From: Synechocystis sp. PCC 7509
GTDB lineage: Bacteria > Cyanobacteriota > Cyanobacteriia > Cyanobacteriales > Chroococcidiopsidaceae
Assembly (NCBI RefSeq): GCF_000332075.2
Contig: NZ_ALVU02000002.1
Coordinates: 250,209-314,208, forward strand
Direction of reading: 5' to 3'
DNA: 64,000 nt
This document shows, in pieces, positions 42,405-50,501 of the stretch; within the stretch, counting starts at the first letter, position 1, and each line of letters begins with the position of its first letter. A program made the position numbers and the translations under genes. The notes beneath the pieces were generated by a model. The model was not told the DNA's origin, did not search any database, and saw only the letters and a list, made by a program, of their open reading frames with translations.

Positions 42405-42817
42405 TACCCAAACATCCCATATTCAGCACGATACAGCATTTCTTCAACGGTTTTAGCTCCAGCATCGGTAGCTAGGGCTTGTAAGGGTGTTTCTCCCGAC
42501 AGTGCAGTTTTTGGAGTAGAAAGCCAGCGCTTAGTTTCGCCTTCGTCCTCAAATAACTCCAGCGCTTGTTTAACAATACGGTTAAAGCGTTCTATTCTAT
42601 CAACAACAGCTATTTTGAGGACGAGATTTTGCTTTTCATAGCGAAACTGAGTGCTTTCGGGGATGCCAAATAAGTATCTTATATCGGTTTTGTTTAAATC
42701 AAAGCGTTTGGCTATCTCTTTAATAGAGTGATACTTTTTGTCGCTTGTTGAAGCATTCTGTTGTTTGCCCACTGCGACTGCACGAAATGAATCAACTTGG
42801 GTAGTAGCTTTAACCAT
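42404..42817 (-). CDS. Xre/MbcA/ParS-type (DUF2384) antitoxin
   Basis: The 137 residues have a central helix-turn-helix-like part (YHSIKEIAKRFDLNKTDIRY) and the DUF2384 end: ALELFEDEGETKRWLSTPKT, GETPLQALATDAGAKTVEEM, LYRAEYG. The C-terminal segment normally inserts into the RES active site. The last base overlaps the RES start. A palindrome at 42829-42859 just upstream is a good autoregulatory operator. Confidence 0.9.
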   Translation of the reverse strand: MVKATTQVDSFRAVAVGKQQNASTSDKKYHSIKEIAKRFDLNKTDIRYLFGIPESTQFRYEKQNLVLKIAVVDRIERFNRIVKQALELFEDEGETKRWLSTPKTALSGETPLQALATDAGAKTVEEMLYRAEYGMFG

Positions 42818-42828
42818 AATTGTTTTAC

Positions 42829-42859
42829 TTCATTTGATATTTTAATTCTATCAAATGAA
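42829..42859. promoter_or_regulatory. Operator palindrome of the RES-Xre operon
   Basis: Perfect 11-base arms TTCATTTGATA (42829-42839) and TATCAAATGAA (42849-42859) flank a 9-base spacer, 11 bases before the antitoxin ATG. Position and symmetry fit autorepression by the antitoxin. Confidence 0.7.
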
Positions 42860-42873
42860 ACTCACCAATAGTT

Positions 42874-44013
42874 TTACTGTTTTTGCATCACCGCCAAAAC
42901 CTTTCGCGCTACCTCCACCGGAACTAATGCCGAGGCTGCCGCATCCCGCAGGCGATCGCCCTGGTGCAGCGCGGCAATTATTCTCTGTGATGAGGGTTTA
43001 GCAAGGAAATTTTGGTGTAAATTTGCTGATATGCGATCGCTGACCTGCCCATCTGCTAAAACCATAGAGAGAAAATCATCCTGCTTGCCGCCGATAACCT
43101 CTTGCTCTACTTTTGATAGCACTTTTGCTTGCATTTGGTGCAGGTCGCGTTCTACTACTTGAGTTTCGTTCGTGAACTTAAAGTATTCCGTTAAACTGCC
43201 GATTGGGTAGTTGAATTCAGAGTAGCGATATTTAAAATAACGTTCCACGTTGGCTCGATGGGCCCAAGTTCCCAGCACTTCAATTTTTACTACCTCATAA
43301 TGCGATCGCATATCTCGATATATTTCTACTAGCCTACTGTCGATAGAACGAGTTGTTATACCGATTTTGTGAAACACCTGCCCATCAGCCTGCACTTTCA
43401 GGTAGTACAAACTAGCTTCCAAAATTTTCCGCATCTGAGCGCTGTAAATCCGCAGATCAGCCAAGCGAACCCGTAGCTCCTCAAGCGGCAGCACCGAGCC
43501 AGAGTTGTCGAAAATAGTAGCCTCCAGGTGTGCCAGCTTTTGCTCTATCAATGGCTCTTGTACACTATTGAATACGGATAGAGGCAATGTGCCAACCGGG
43601 ATTTGCCCTAGCTGAGTAAATTGGTAAGCTTTTCGCTCTGTCGCGGCGTTTACGTTTGGCGAAGTCTCTAGTAAATTTTCTCTGGTAAAAGCTGGTAATA
43701 CCTCTAGGCGGTCGATGCCATTATTGTGAGCCTTGTGTCTTTGCCAAAGTTTTTTTAGCTGCTCTAGCTCCTCGCCTGTCAAATAGATATTGAAAGCATC
43801 GTACAACGGTAAATGCGGTACGTCGCGCGGCTCTCGCTTGATAACTAAGTTGCAAGTTTCTCCAGCGTGGGCGAAATGATGCTCTTTAATCTTGCCTTTT
43901 TTGGCGATTAGTGCTTTGCCACAGTACGGACATATTAAATTAGTTCTCCCACTGGCTACATCCTCAATTTCGATTAGTTGATTATCGGTATCAACGCCGT
44001 ACCTCAGCCACAT
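42874..44013 (-). CDS. CoiA-like zinc-finger / GIY-YIG-like nuclease-family protein
   Basis: Two domains are visible in 379 residues. Residues 20-55 form a competence-CoiA-type zinc element: Cys28-x2-Cys31 (ICPYCGKALIAKKGK) followed by HHFAH (residues 45-49). Residues about 200-275 have LYYLKVQADGQVFHKIGITT and YFKYRYSEFNYPIGSLTEYF, resembling GIY-YIG endonuclease-like proteins, although a clean GIY and YIG pair is not seen. The C-terminus is helical. It could process DNA during uptake or transfer. It lies just upstream of the antitoxin operator, in the same direction. Confidence 0.65.
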   Translation of the reverse strand: MWLRYGVDTDNQLIEIEDVASGRTNLICPYCGKALIAKKGKIKEHHFAHAGETCNLVIKREPRDVPHLPLYDAFNIYLTGEELEQLKKLWQRHKAHNNGIDRLEVLPAFTRENLLETSPNVNAATERKAYQFTQLGQIPVGTLPLSVFNSVQEPLIEQKLAHLEATIFDNSGSVLPLEELRVRLADLRIYSAQMRKILEASLYYLKVQADGQVFHKIGITTRSIDSRLVEIYRDMRSHYEVVKIEVLGTWAHRANVERYFKYRYSEFNYPIGSLTEYFKFTNETQVVERDLHQMQAKVLSKVEQEVIGGKQDDFLSMVLADGQVSDRISANLHQNFLAKPSSQRIIAALHQGDRLRDAAASALVPVEVARKVLAVMQKQ

Positions 44014-44180
44014 ACAAATCTCGCTTCTTACTTGACAGCTTCCTATAAAACCATTTGTTAAATGTCAAGTGTTTTACGTGTCGCGACAGAGTATTGTCGG
44101 TTAGTTGACGCGAAAAGGAAGTTCAGATCGAAACGACAACTACAGATCGCTTGCGAATAGAAACATAAAAAATAGCTCGG

Positions 44181-45011
44181 TTAGGATGATTGAGAATTAT
44201 TCGAGCGATTAGTAGCAGCCTGACGACGGTAGCTGTCAGACTTAATCTCAAAGATCGTGCCATGATGAACTAAGCGGTCTACAGCAGCAACCGTCATCAT
44301 TGAATCGGAAAAAATCGTATCCCACTGACTGAAAGGCTGATTAGCAGTGATGAGAAGACTTTTGCGCTCATAGCGATGAGCAATCAACTCAAACAAGACC
44401 GAAGTTTCCGCCTCAGACTTTTTGACATAGCCCAGATCGTCAAGCACCAGCAAGTCGAAGCGGTCGAGCTTTCTGAGTAAAGCTGGCAGTTGCAATTGCA
44501 GTTTAGCGTGCTGCAACTCTTGGACTAGAGCATTAGCCGCAAAGAACTTAGCCCGCTTGCCCAACTCCACCATCCGACGAGTTAAACCAGCAGCCAGATG
44601 AGTCTTCCCTACTCCAGAGGGACCAAAAATTAGACAATTTCCAGCCCGCTCCAACCAAGCAGGATCTTCAGCCAACTGCATTAGCGGTGCAGGATTGAAC
44701 TGAGGGCAATGCCTAAAATCAAAGTTGGAAAAACTTTTTGCGGTGGGAAGTTGAGCTTCGGCGAGGGTCCGTTGCAACCGGAGCGCGTTGCGGCGATGTG
44801 TTTCTTGTTCGCATAATGCTAGTAAGAATTTGGCATAAGACCATTGCTCCTGTATAGCCTGGTGTTCCAATGATTCCCAGTGAGCGAGCATATGAGTCAG
44901 TTTGAGTTGCTTGAGGTAAAGAATTAGCTGCTGGTGAGGACTGGGGGCTATTATTGGGGAAATCGGACTGGGGATTATGCCCGTGGGGTTTGGACTCAAT
45001 GAGTTGGTCAT
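44181..45011 (-). CDS. istB: IS21-family helper ATPase IstB
   Basis: This AAA+ ATPase of 276 residues has Walker A GPSGVGKTHLAAGL (about 125-140), Walker B DLLVLDDLGYVKKSE, and sensor ITANQPFSQWDTIF. IstB assists IstA by binding and remodelling target DNA. It has normal length, plus a Pro/Ser-rich N-terminal extension of about 25 residues before HQQLILYLKQLKLTHML. Its 5' 293 bases overlap the 3' end of istA in another frame. Confidence 0.9.
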   Translation of the reverse strand: MTNSLSPNPTGIIPSPISPIIAPSPHQQLILYLKQLKLTHMLAHWESLEHQAIQEQWSYAKFLLALCEQETHRRNALRLQRTLAEAQLPTAKSFSNFDFRHCPQFNPAPLMQLAEDPAWLERAGNCLIFGPSGVGKTHLAAGLTRRMVELGKRAKFFAANALVQELQHAKLQLQLPALLRKLDRFDLLVLDDLGYVKKSEAETSVLFELIAHRYERKSLLITANQPFSQWDTIFSDSMMTVAAVDRLVHHGTIFEIKSDSYRRQAATNRSNNSQSS

Positions 45012-46482
45012 AGCTAGAGAGATCGTGTTGTGTAACGGTCAATTGTGGAAAACTTTCAAGACAATGCTGCCGAAATTGCTGTTGGAGTCTTTTTAGAGTT
45101 AGGGTTTGAGCTTTTAATTCTCGTTCTAAATAGTCAGCGACAGCCGCTTCTTGGTTTTGGATGGCGGCAATATACAGGGCTTCGACCATCAACACGGCTG
45201 CCGTATCTAAATCAAATTGAGCAGTCAATTCTAACCATCGTTCTCGAAATGCTGGAGTGGGTAGTAAGTCTTGTTGCCAGGTGCAGTAAATAAAGGCTCT
45301 GGGCTTGCGGCGCAAACCTTCAATTATATGTCTGTAGTTAATGCACCGCCCCCGTCGTTTATCGGGATCAGTCACCCGCAGTCGTGGTAGCTCGACTACT
45401 AATTGCGTACCCAAATAGCCTAAAATTCGGTCGTGATAAAGGTGTAATTCTAATTGTCGTCCAATCAATCGGGATGGCACTGTATAAAGAATGCACCGAA
45501 CTTCAACCGTGCTTCTGGTGCTGACGCAAGCGGTTAAAATTTCATAGTCAGGAATGCGATATTTTGGTAATGATTGGAGATGGGGTTTTTCCTGCTCATA
45601 CTTCTGTTGACACCGCTGATTGAGTTTGGCAACCGCGCCTTCAATCAGTAATCGATATTTCTCCAGGCTTTGGAAATCATTACTACCACGCAAGTAAATT
45701 GCTTGTTTAATCCGATTTTTGAGATGCCCGTGGGGAGATTCAATTGCCCCATTTTCATGGGCAACGCTTGTATTGTTGCGGGTTGGCTGCATTCGGTAAT
45801 GGTCGCACAGATCATCGTACAGACGGGTTAAGGATTTGTTTCCTCCTAGATTTCGATATGCTGCGCTTAGACTATCTGTCCGATGTTGTTTGGGTACTCC
45901 ACCACATGCTGTGAGTGCATTTTGCAATCCTTCAGCGAGGGCGATGAAGCTTTCTCCGCCTTGAATAATTTGGGCATATTGCCAGCCGCTATAAGCCAGT
46001 CGATAGTGATAGAGCAAATGCTCAAACGGCTTGCCAGCAATGGTTATCTCCATCCCTTTGAGTTGGGTAAAGTCGGATAGTCCCATCATGCCTGGTTCAT
46101 GGCGCAACTCAAACATTACTTCTGGACTTGGCCCATGTAGAGCTTTCCAAGTTTGAACTCGTCGTTGAATCGTTCGCAGGACTTGGGTATATTTGCCTGG
46201 ATAAGTGTCTTGTAGATATTCAAACAGGGTCATCGGTTTGAGCCGAGGTTCCTTTTTGAGCATTGGCTCTAGTTCTTTGTCCCATACCTCCCCTAATGGA
46301 TCTTGGGTGCTGCTATGACTTTTGACTTTACCACGATTGGGTTGATGTTGCCCGGCTTCAATGCGTTGACCCGTTCGCTCGGATATTTCAGCGATGCACG
46401 CTGCGTTGGCTTGTGTTAAGCCAATTTCTCTTGCGTTCATATACGCTCTTTTTTGGTATAAATGGATAGTTTTTCTTGACAC
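44719..46482 (-). CDS. istA: IS21-family transposase IstA
   Basis: The 587-residue DDE transposase has an N-terminal helix-turn-helix (ACIAEISERTGQRIEAGQHQ). The integrase core follows: first Asp in LSDFTQLKGMEI, second in QHRTDSLSAAYRNLGG, and Glu in VAHENGAIESPHGHLKNRI. It acts with IstB. Residues beyond about 490 are a Ser/Pro-rich tail read through the start of istB, longer than usual; the enzyme core is complete. Start could be the ATG at 46482 or MNAREIGL at 46440. Confidence 0.9.
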   Translation of the reverse strand: MSRKTIHLYQKRAYMNAREIGLTQANAACIAEISERTGQRIEAGQHQPNRGKVKSHSSTQDPLGEVWDKELEPMLKKEPRLKPMTLFEYLQDTYPGKYTQVLRTIQRRVQTWKALHGPSPEVMFELRHEPGMMGLSDFTQLKGMEITIAGKPFEHLLYHYRLAYSGWQYAQIIQGGESFIALAEGLQNALTACGGVPKQHRTDSLSAAYRNLGGNKSLTRLYDDLCDHYRMQPTRNNTSVAHENGAIESPHGHLKNRIKQAIYLRGSNDFQSLEKYRLLIEGAVAKLNQRCQQKYEQEKPHLQSLPKYRIPDYEILTACVSTRSTVEVRCILYTVPSRLIGRQLELHLYHDRILGYLGTQLVVELPRLRVTDPDKRRGRCINYRHIIEGLRRKPRAFIYCTWQQDLLPTPAFRERWLELTAQFDLDTAAVLMVEALYIAAIQNQEAAVADYLERELKAQTLTLKRLQQQFRQHCLESFPQLTVTQHDLSSYDQLIESKPHGHNPQSDFPNNSPQSSPAANSLPQATQTDSYARSLGIIGTPGYTGAMVLCQILTSIMRTRNTSPQRAPVATDPRRSSTSHRKKFFQL

Positions 46483-46741
46483 TAGACTTTTTCTCTTTGC
46501 GGGGAGATTTTCTAGTGTCTTTCTTTTTGGTTGACTTTGATTCTACTTTTGGTTCATTCAGCGTCCATCTTACAAAATCGCTTCTTTGTCTCACCTACCC
46601 GCCAATACCCTGTCATAACCCGCCATTAACAGTGTCGTCTAATAACCATTGCTAGATGATACGATTACCTCCTCCGTACCAATACTTACGAGGACTTCGG
46701 GCTAATATTATCCAAAGCACTGACTTCGCGTCCTCTCCCTA

Positions 46742-47536
46742 ATGGCTTACCAAATTTCTGCTACGAAACTTCAAACCTATCACCGTTGCCCCCAAGCTTA
46801 CTATTTCCGTTATGAGTTAGGTTTGAAAGCTCCCGGATTCTTTGGTAATGCCGCCCTTGGCACAGCCTTACATCAAGCTCTTGCTAAAATTTACCGTGAT
46901 TGGGACTACCTTGAACCTATACCGCCCCTAGACTGGGTTTCTTCCTGCTGGCAGCGATGTTCTAATAATCTTAGTCCAAATCAAGCAGAGGAAGGACAAG
47001 AAATTTTAGAAAATTACTATTATCAGTTCATCGCGGGTGAAACGGCGCTTGCTCGACCTTTAGCAATCGAAGGTTTAATTAAAGGGCGCTTGCTCGTTAA
47101 TGACTTAGAGTTCAAAATCTCTGGGCGCTACGACCGCCTTGATTTTCTGGCAGACGGGTTAGAACTAATTGACTATAAATCAACCAAAGAAGTAAAGTTG
47201 CCAAAGCCCGATGAAATTGACTTGCAAATTGGTCTGTATTACATCGCCCTAGAGCAAAAATATCAATCCTGCTTACAGCAGTTGAGCTTATTATACCTGC
47301 GGACAGGCGAGAAGATTGTTTTCGAGGCAAGTTGCGAACACAAGCAGCAGGTGGAAACTGTTATCGGCGAATTAGCTTGGCGACTACGCACTGATGAACA
47401 ATGGGAACCAAAGACTGGAGAACAGTGCGAAGTCTGTACTTATGTGAGATATTGCTCTGCGGTGGCTGACCAGCCCGAACCTTTGCCACCATCTGCTAAT
47501 GCTCCCCGGCAAATACAACTATCACTAAATCTGTAG
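46742..47536 (+). CDS. PD-(D/E)XK nuclease-superfamily protein (RecB/Cas4-like)
   Basis: The 264 residues follow the Cas4/RecB-nuclease pattern: SATKLQTYHRCPQAYYFRYE at the N-terminus, GTALHQAL (His of motif I), ISGRYDRLDFL with Asp, ELIDYKSTKE (Asp and Lys), and a C-terminal CEVCTYVRYCS cluster. Together with Cys16 the four Cys would hold an iron-sulfur cluster, so 5'-3' exonuclease activity is expected. There is no cas gene nearby; it stands next to the IS21 element. Role in repair or plasmid biology is not fixed. Confidence 0.85.
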   Translation: MAYQISATKLQTYHRCPQAYYFRYELGLKAPGFFGNAALGTALHQALAKIYRDWDYLEPIPPLDWVSSCWQRCSNNLSPNQAEEGQEILENYYYQFIAGETALARPLAIEGLIKGRLLVNDLEFKISGRYDRLDFLADGLELIDYKSTKEVKLPKPDEIDLQIGLYYIALEQKYQSCLQQLSLLYLRTGEKIVFEASCEHKQQVETVIGELAWRLRTDEQWEPKTGEQCEVCTYVRYCSAVADQPEPLPPSANAPRQIQLSLNL

Positions 47537-47598
47537 CGCACCCTATAGGTGTCAACTTCATAATCTTAGACAGTATCTTGACGTATTCAAAAACGTTA

Positions 47599-48303
47599 TT
47601 AAAGCTCAAAACGTTTGTATATGATGTCGCTACACTCGTGCAAGAAATCAGAAGTGAAATATTGACGATTCTGGTGGTTAAAGACAAAAGTAAATTTGTA
47701 CTTGCTGACTGCCAGATCGTATTTAATTAGGCGTTCTACTAGCATTGGTAGTTCTGGAAGCCGATGCCTATGTCGTTGTGCAATTAACTCCATAGCATTG
47801 CTATAGTGGAATGCTTCGTCTTTAGTGACGTACTTAATCCAATCCACTATAGGTTTGGAACCAAGAAGTTTATAAAGTTCAAAGTCCTGGCAGTAGGCTT
47901 TTGTCGTTGCCAGTTCATCGTAGGCTAAAACTACACAAATGCTAAATTCATCTTGCAGAAACTCTTGGATAGAGAGGAAATCAGATTGGTAGGCGGCAAG
48001 TTCCCGCTCGATTTCCTCAAAACTCTTGTGATATAACAGCGAGTAGATTTGGCGAAAGCCTTGATAGTGGTTAAACTCATCTATTCGCCATAATTTCTCC
48101 ATTTTTTTGAATTCTGGCGTGAATGTTATACCGCTCTGCTGAAGATACTCACAAAAATTTTCGGCATCGTGTTCGGCATAAAGATCCCCCCAGATAATAT
48201 CGTGGAGTTCCTCTAACAGCTTGTCTGTTACTTTAATATCTTGAGGCTCAATTTCCTTAAGTATTGCCATTGAGTTCCACTGAACTGCGCTAAGAAGACT
48301 CAT
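47599..48303 (-). CDS. Ferritin-like (diiron carboxylate) protein
   Basis: The 234-residue helical protein carries spaced metal-ligand motifs: YAEHDAENFCEYL, WRIDEFNHYQGFRQIY (ExxH), YDELATTKAY, and VTKDEAFHYSNAMELIAQRH (ExxH). This is the arrangement of the ferritin-like diiron oxygenase fold. Known members include desaturases, acyl-ACP and aryl oxygenases; the substrate is not evident. An ATG 11 codons downstream (MAILKEIEP) is an alternative start. It is monocistronic as far as I see. Confidence 0.65.
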   Translation of the reverse strand: MSLLSAVQWNSMAILKEIEPQDIKVTDKLLEELHDIIWGDLYAEHDAENFCEYLQQSGITFTPEFKKMEKLWRIDEFNHYQGFRQIYSLLYHKSFEEIERELAAYQSDFLSIQEFLQDEFSICVVLAYDELATTKAYCQDFELYKLLGSKPIVDWIKYVTKDEAFHYSNAMELIAQRHRHRLPELPMLVERLIKYDLAVSKYKFTFVFNHQNRQYFTSDFLHECSDIIYKRFEL

Positions 48304-48622
48304 GTTGTTTTTATCTCAAAGTTAAAGTGTGTCTATAATCTACAGAATCTATGATTTTGTACCTTTGATTATTACTTCAGGGTTATATCTGTCCTTTCCG
48401 GCAGGATGTCAATTTTTAAAAGGTTATTGCTAAGTGAGCAATAACCTCTTTATCTGTTGTTGCAACAACTTACTGAGTAAATGCCAATTTCTTAATATCA
48501 GCTTAAGGACTACTATCCTTAAGTTCTAAACCTACACTATCTTAGTACGTCGATTAGTGCTAGGTAGTTATACATTACGGGTAATTTAAACTGATTAAGC
48601 AAGTATACGAGGGGAAGTAGTA
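48304..48622. other. Gap holding a strong terminator
   Basis: The 319-base gap has one clear element, the hairpin at 48415-48450 described separately. The remainder is AT-rich and holds the promoter of the ferritin-like gene and no recognisable gene. Confidence 0.5.
48415..48450 (-). terminator. Rho-independent terminator of the photolyase operon
   Basis: The perfect 11-base stem AGGTTATTGCT / AGCAATAACCT (48421-48431 and 48437-48447) has a 5-base loop. On the minus strand it is followed by TTTTAAAAATT. It is the first hairpin downstream of the leftward photolyase-membrane protein operon. Confidence 0.7.
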
Positions 48623-48895
48623 TCACTGAGTAAACAATCTTGCCACGCCTCTACCAATTAAGTAAAAAATAGACACAACAACTGTTTGAGTCATATAAGT
48701 GATAAGTAAGGATTGATACAGTTTACGATTTTGTTGCTGAAATAACCTGTTCCACAAGTACCACTTACCGTGAATATAGGCGGCGGTGAAGAATAAGGCT
48801 AATAGCGAAATGCTCCACAAGGGGAAATTAGCAAAGCCCATATAAATAGCGCTTGCCAGCAATCCAACTCCTAACAACCCTTTAATAAAATTCAT
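48623..48895 (-). CDS. Small membrane protein coupled to the photolyase gene
   Basis: Starting at the ATG 48895, which overlaps the photolyase stop as ATGA, the product is 90 residues with three hydrophobic helices (about 3-20, 26-43, 66-86). The N-terminus is MNFIKGLLGVGLL. A longer upstream frame exists but overlaps the photolyase gene. I recognise no family. Translational coupling suggests it is made together with the photolyase. Confidence 0.6.
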   Translation of the reverse strand: MNFIKGLLGVGLLASAIYMGFANFPLWSISLLALFFTAAYIHGKWYLWNRLFQQQNRKLYQSLLITYMTQTVVVSIFYLIGRGVARLFTQ

Positions 48896-50304
48896 GGCAT
48901 TTGTGCTGTGTATTCCTGGTACTGCTTGTTTCTGGTTTCCCAATATTTATCCACAGTCATACGAGCGATCGCTGCCTGCTCAAGCTCTACCCCCTGCTCG
49001 GCTAACAATCGCCCTTTCACCCGCTTACGCAAGTCTGAGACAATTTTGCCGTTGCTCTTCCGAGTCTGCGCCCAGTCTAGGATCGGTTCAGGGTATGGGC
49101 TTTCATTCAAATATGTTCCGTTGAGGATTTCTGGCAAACTATAGCCGCGCAGTTCTTCAATCCAGTGGTAGATAAACTTTAAATCGCCATCTTTCTCCTC
49201 TAGATTTTTATTAGGGTTGTAGATGCGGAAGGTATCGGACAACGGATTAGTTACTCCCGCTTGCATCTGCCATTGCCAATTATTTATTGCTAAGTCCGTA
49301 TCTATTAATTGCTGCGTATAGTGTCCAGCCCCATGCTGCCAAGAAATGCCGCAGTTGATGCACAGGAAAGTGGCGCACATCGCCCTCATCCGAAAATTCA
49401 TCCACCCCATTGTCTTGAGTTGACGCATCGAAGCATCTACCAATGGAAAGCCTGTTTGTCCTTCTTTCCAGGCGGCAAATAAACCTTGCTTTTCTTCGTC
49501 TAACTCGGCAGGTGAGTAGTATTCATCAAATTCTGGGTAGCGATTGGTGTGTACCAATTCTGGGTGGAAGTACAGCCGTTGGGTAAAACTATCGTGCCAG
49601 CGCAGGCGATCGCGGAAAGCTTTGAGCGAAAACTGAGCTTTGGGATTATTAGCTAATTCGGCGGCTTTAGCCTTGGTACTTTGGTAGACTTGGCGAACAG
49701 AAATATTACCAAAAGTCAGATGAGGTGATAGGTGGGATGTAGCGCCCTGCTGAGTCAACCAAGGGCGCGAGATTTTCCAGTGATACCCACAAAAACGGGA
49801 ACTAAGAAATGAGTTTAAGGTAGCGATCGCCTGTGTTTCGCCGCCACTAAAATAAGTGTTCTCTGTTTCCCAGAATTGGCTATACTTTTGCTTCAATTGA
49901 TCGAAGGTAAGCTGCGGCAGATCGATTTGTAGTGCTGGTGTGTTGATTTGTTCTGGCGTTGGATGCAACGGCTGGCGCAGGTAGGTATAGTATTCTTCCA
50001 TCCATTCATCGCGGCGGTCTTCATCAGTTTGCAGAAAGTTGTTTAGTCCCTGGTGGTATTCAAGGCTGTGTTCGCGGTAGAAATCTGTGATTTGGCGATC
50101 GCGCTCAATGCCATACCGCACTTGTACATCGTGGTTGAAAAATAGTTTAGGGCAATCACCTTTTTGGATTAACTGGCGGGTAAGCTCTTGGATTACGTCA
50201 GTGCTATTACCTTCAAACAAGTAGAGTTGACTTCCCCGCCCTTTGAGGTTTCTATCCAGGTTTTCTAAAGACTCAAATAAGAATTTGACCCTAGCTTTGC
50301 CCAC
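48892..50304 (-). CDS. Cryptochrome/photolyase family flavoprotein, 5'-truncated
   Basis: The 470-residue frame contains the FAD-binding photolyase domain: HWKISRPWLTQQGATSHLSP, LRWHDSFTQRLYF, TGFPLVDASMRQLKTMGWMN, and NNWQWQMQAGVTNPLSDTFR. It should photorepair pyrimidine dimers or act as a light sensor. The frame stays open upstream of the GTG at 50304 with CIIDPWFYGQAEV, which fits the end of the first strand of the antenna domain, but about 30 N-terminal residues are missing. An IS6 element at 50502 lies upstream, so the 5' end was probably lost. Activity is uncertain. Confidence 0.75.
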   Translation of the reverse strand: MGKARVKFLFESLENLDRNLKGRGSQLYLFEGNSTDVIQELTRQLIQKGDCPKLFFNHDVQVRYGIERDRQITDFYREHSLEYHQGLNNFLQTDEDRRDEWMEEYYTYLRQPLHPTPEQINTPALQIDLPQLTFDQLKQKYSQFWETENTYFSGGETQAIATLNSFLSSRFCGYHWKISRPWLTQQGATSHLSPHLTFGNISVRQVYQSTKAKAAELANNPKAQFSLKAFRDRLRWHDSFTQRLYFHPELVHTNRYPEFDEYYSPAELDEEKQGLFAAWKEGQTGFPLVDASMRQLKTMGWMNFRMRAMCATFLCINCGISWQHGAGHYTQQLIDTDLAINNWQWQMQAGVTNPLSDTFRIYNPNKNLEEKDGDLKFIYHWIEELRGYSLPEILNGTYLNESPYPEPILDWAQTRKSNGKIVSDLRKRVKGRLLAEQGVELEQAAIARMTVDKYWETRNKQYQEYTAQMP

Positions 50305-50501
50305 TTCTGCTTGCCCGTAGAACCAAGGATCGATTATGCAGCGTTGGGTTTGGCGACTTTTGTTTCCAAAAGTTTGGTCACTTGAATTTATCTTGCACTG
50401 GTCTTACTGGCGCAGAGTGCATCAAGCCGTTGCTCGATACCATCACTACCGCAAACGCTCTCAACCTTAAATCTACAACTGTAATACTATACAAATACAT
50501 C

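Larger units (their letters stand above)
44079..46620 (-). mobile_element. IS21-family insertion sequence
   Basis: istA and istB homologues lie between related ends. The left end has GACAGAGTATTGTCGGTTAG (from 44085). The right end reads in reverse complement GACAGGGTATTGGCGGGTAG (from 46613). Outer limits are approximate because the outermost bases diverge. No target duplication was identified. Confidence 0.8.

Noticed and set aside
46388-46594. Lys/Ser-rich minus-strand frame upstream of istA
   Set aside because: It overlaps the istA start in another frame and is compositionally biased; more likely IS21 end DNA than a gene.
46742-47536. A Cas4 protein of a CRISPR adaptation module
   Set aside because: Motifs fit Cas4/RecB-type nucleases in general, but no cas1, cas2 or repeat array is present.
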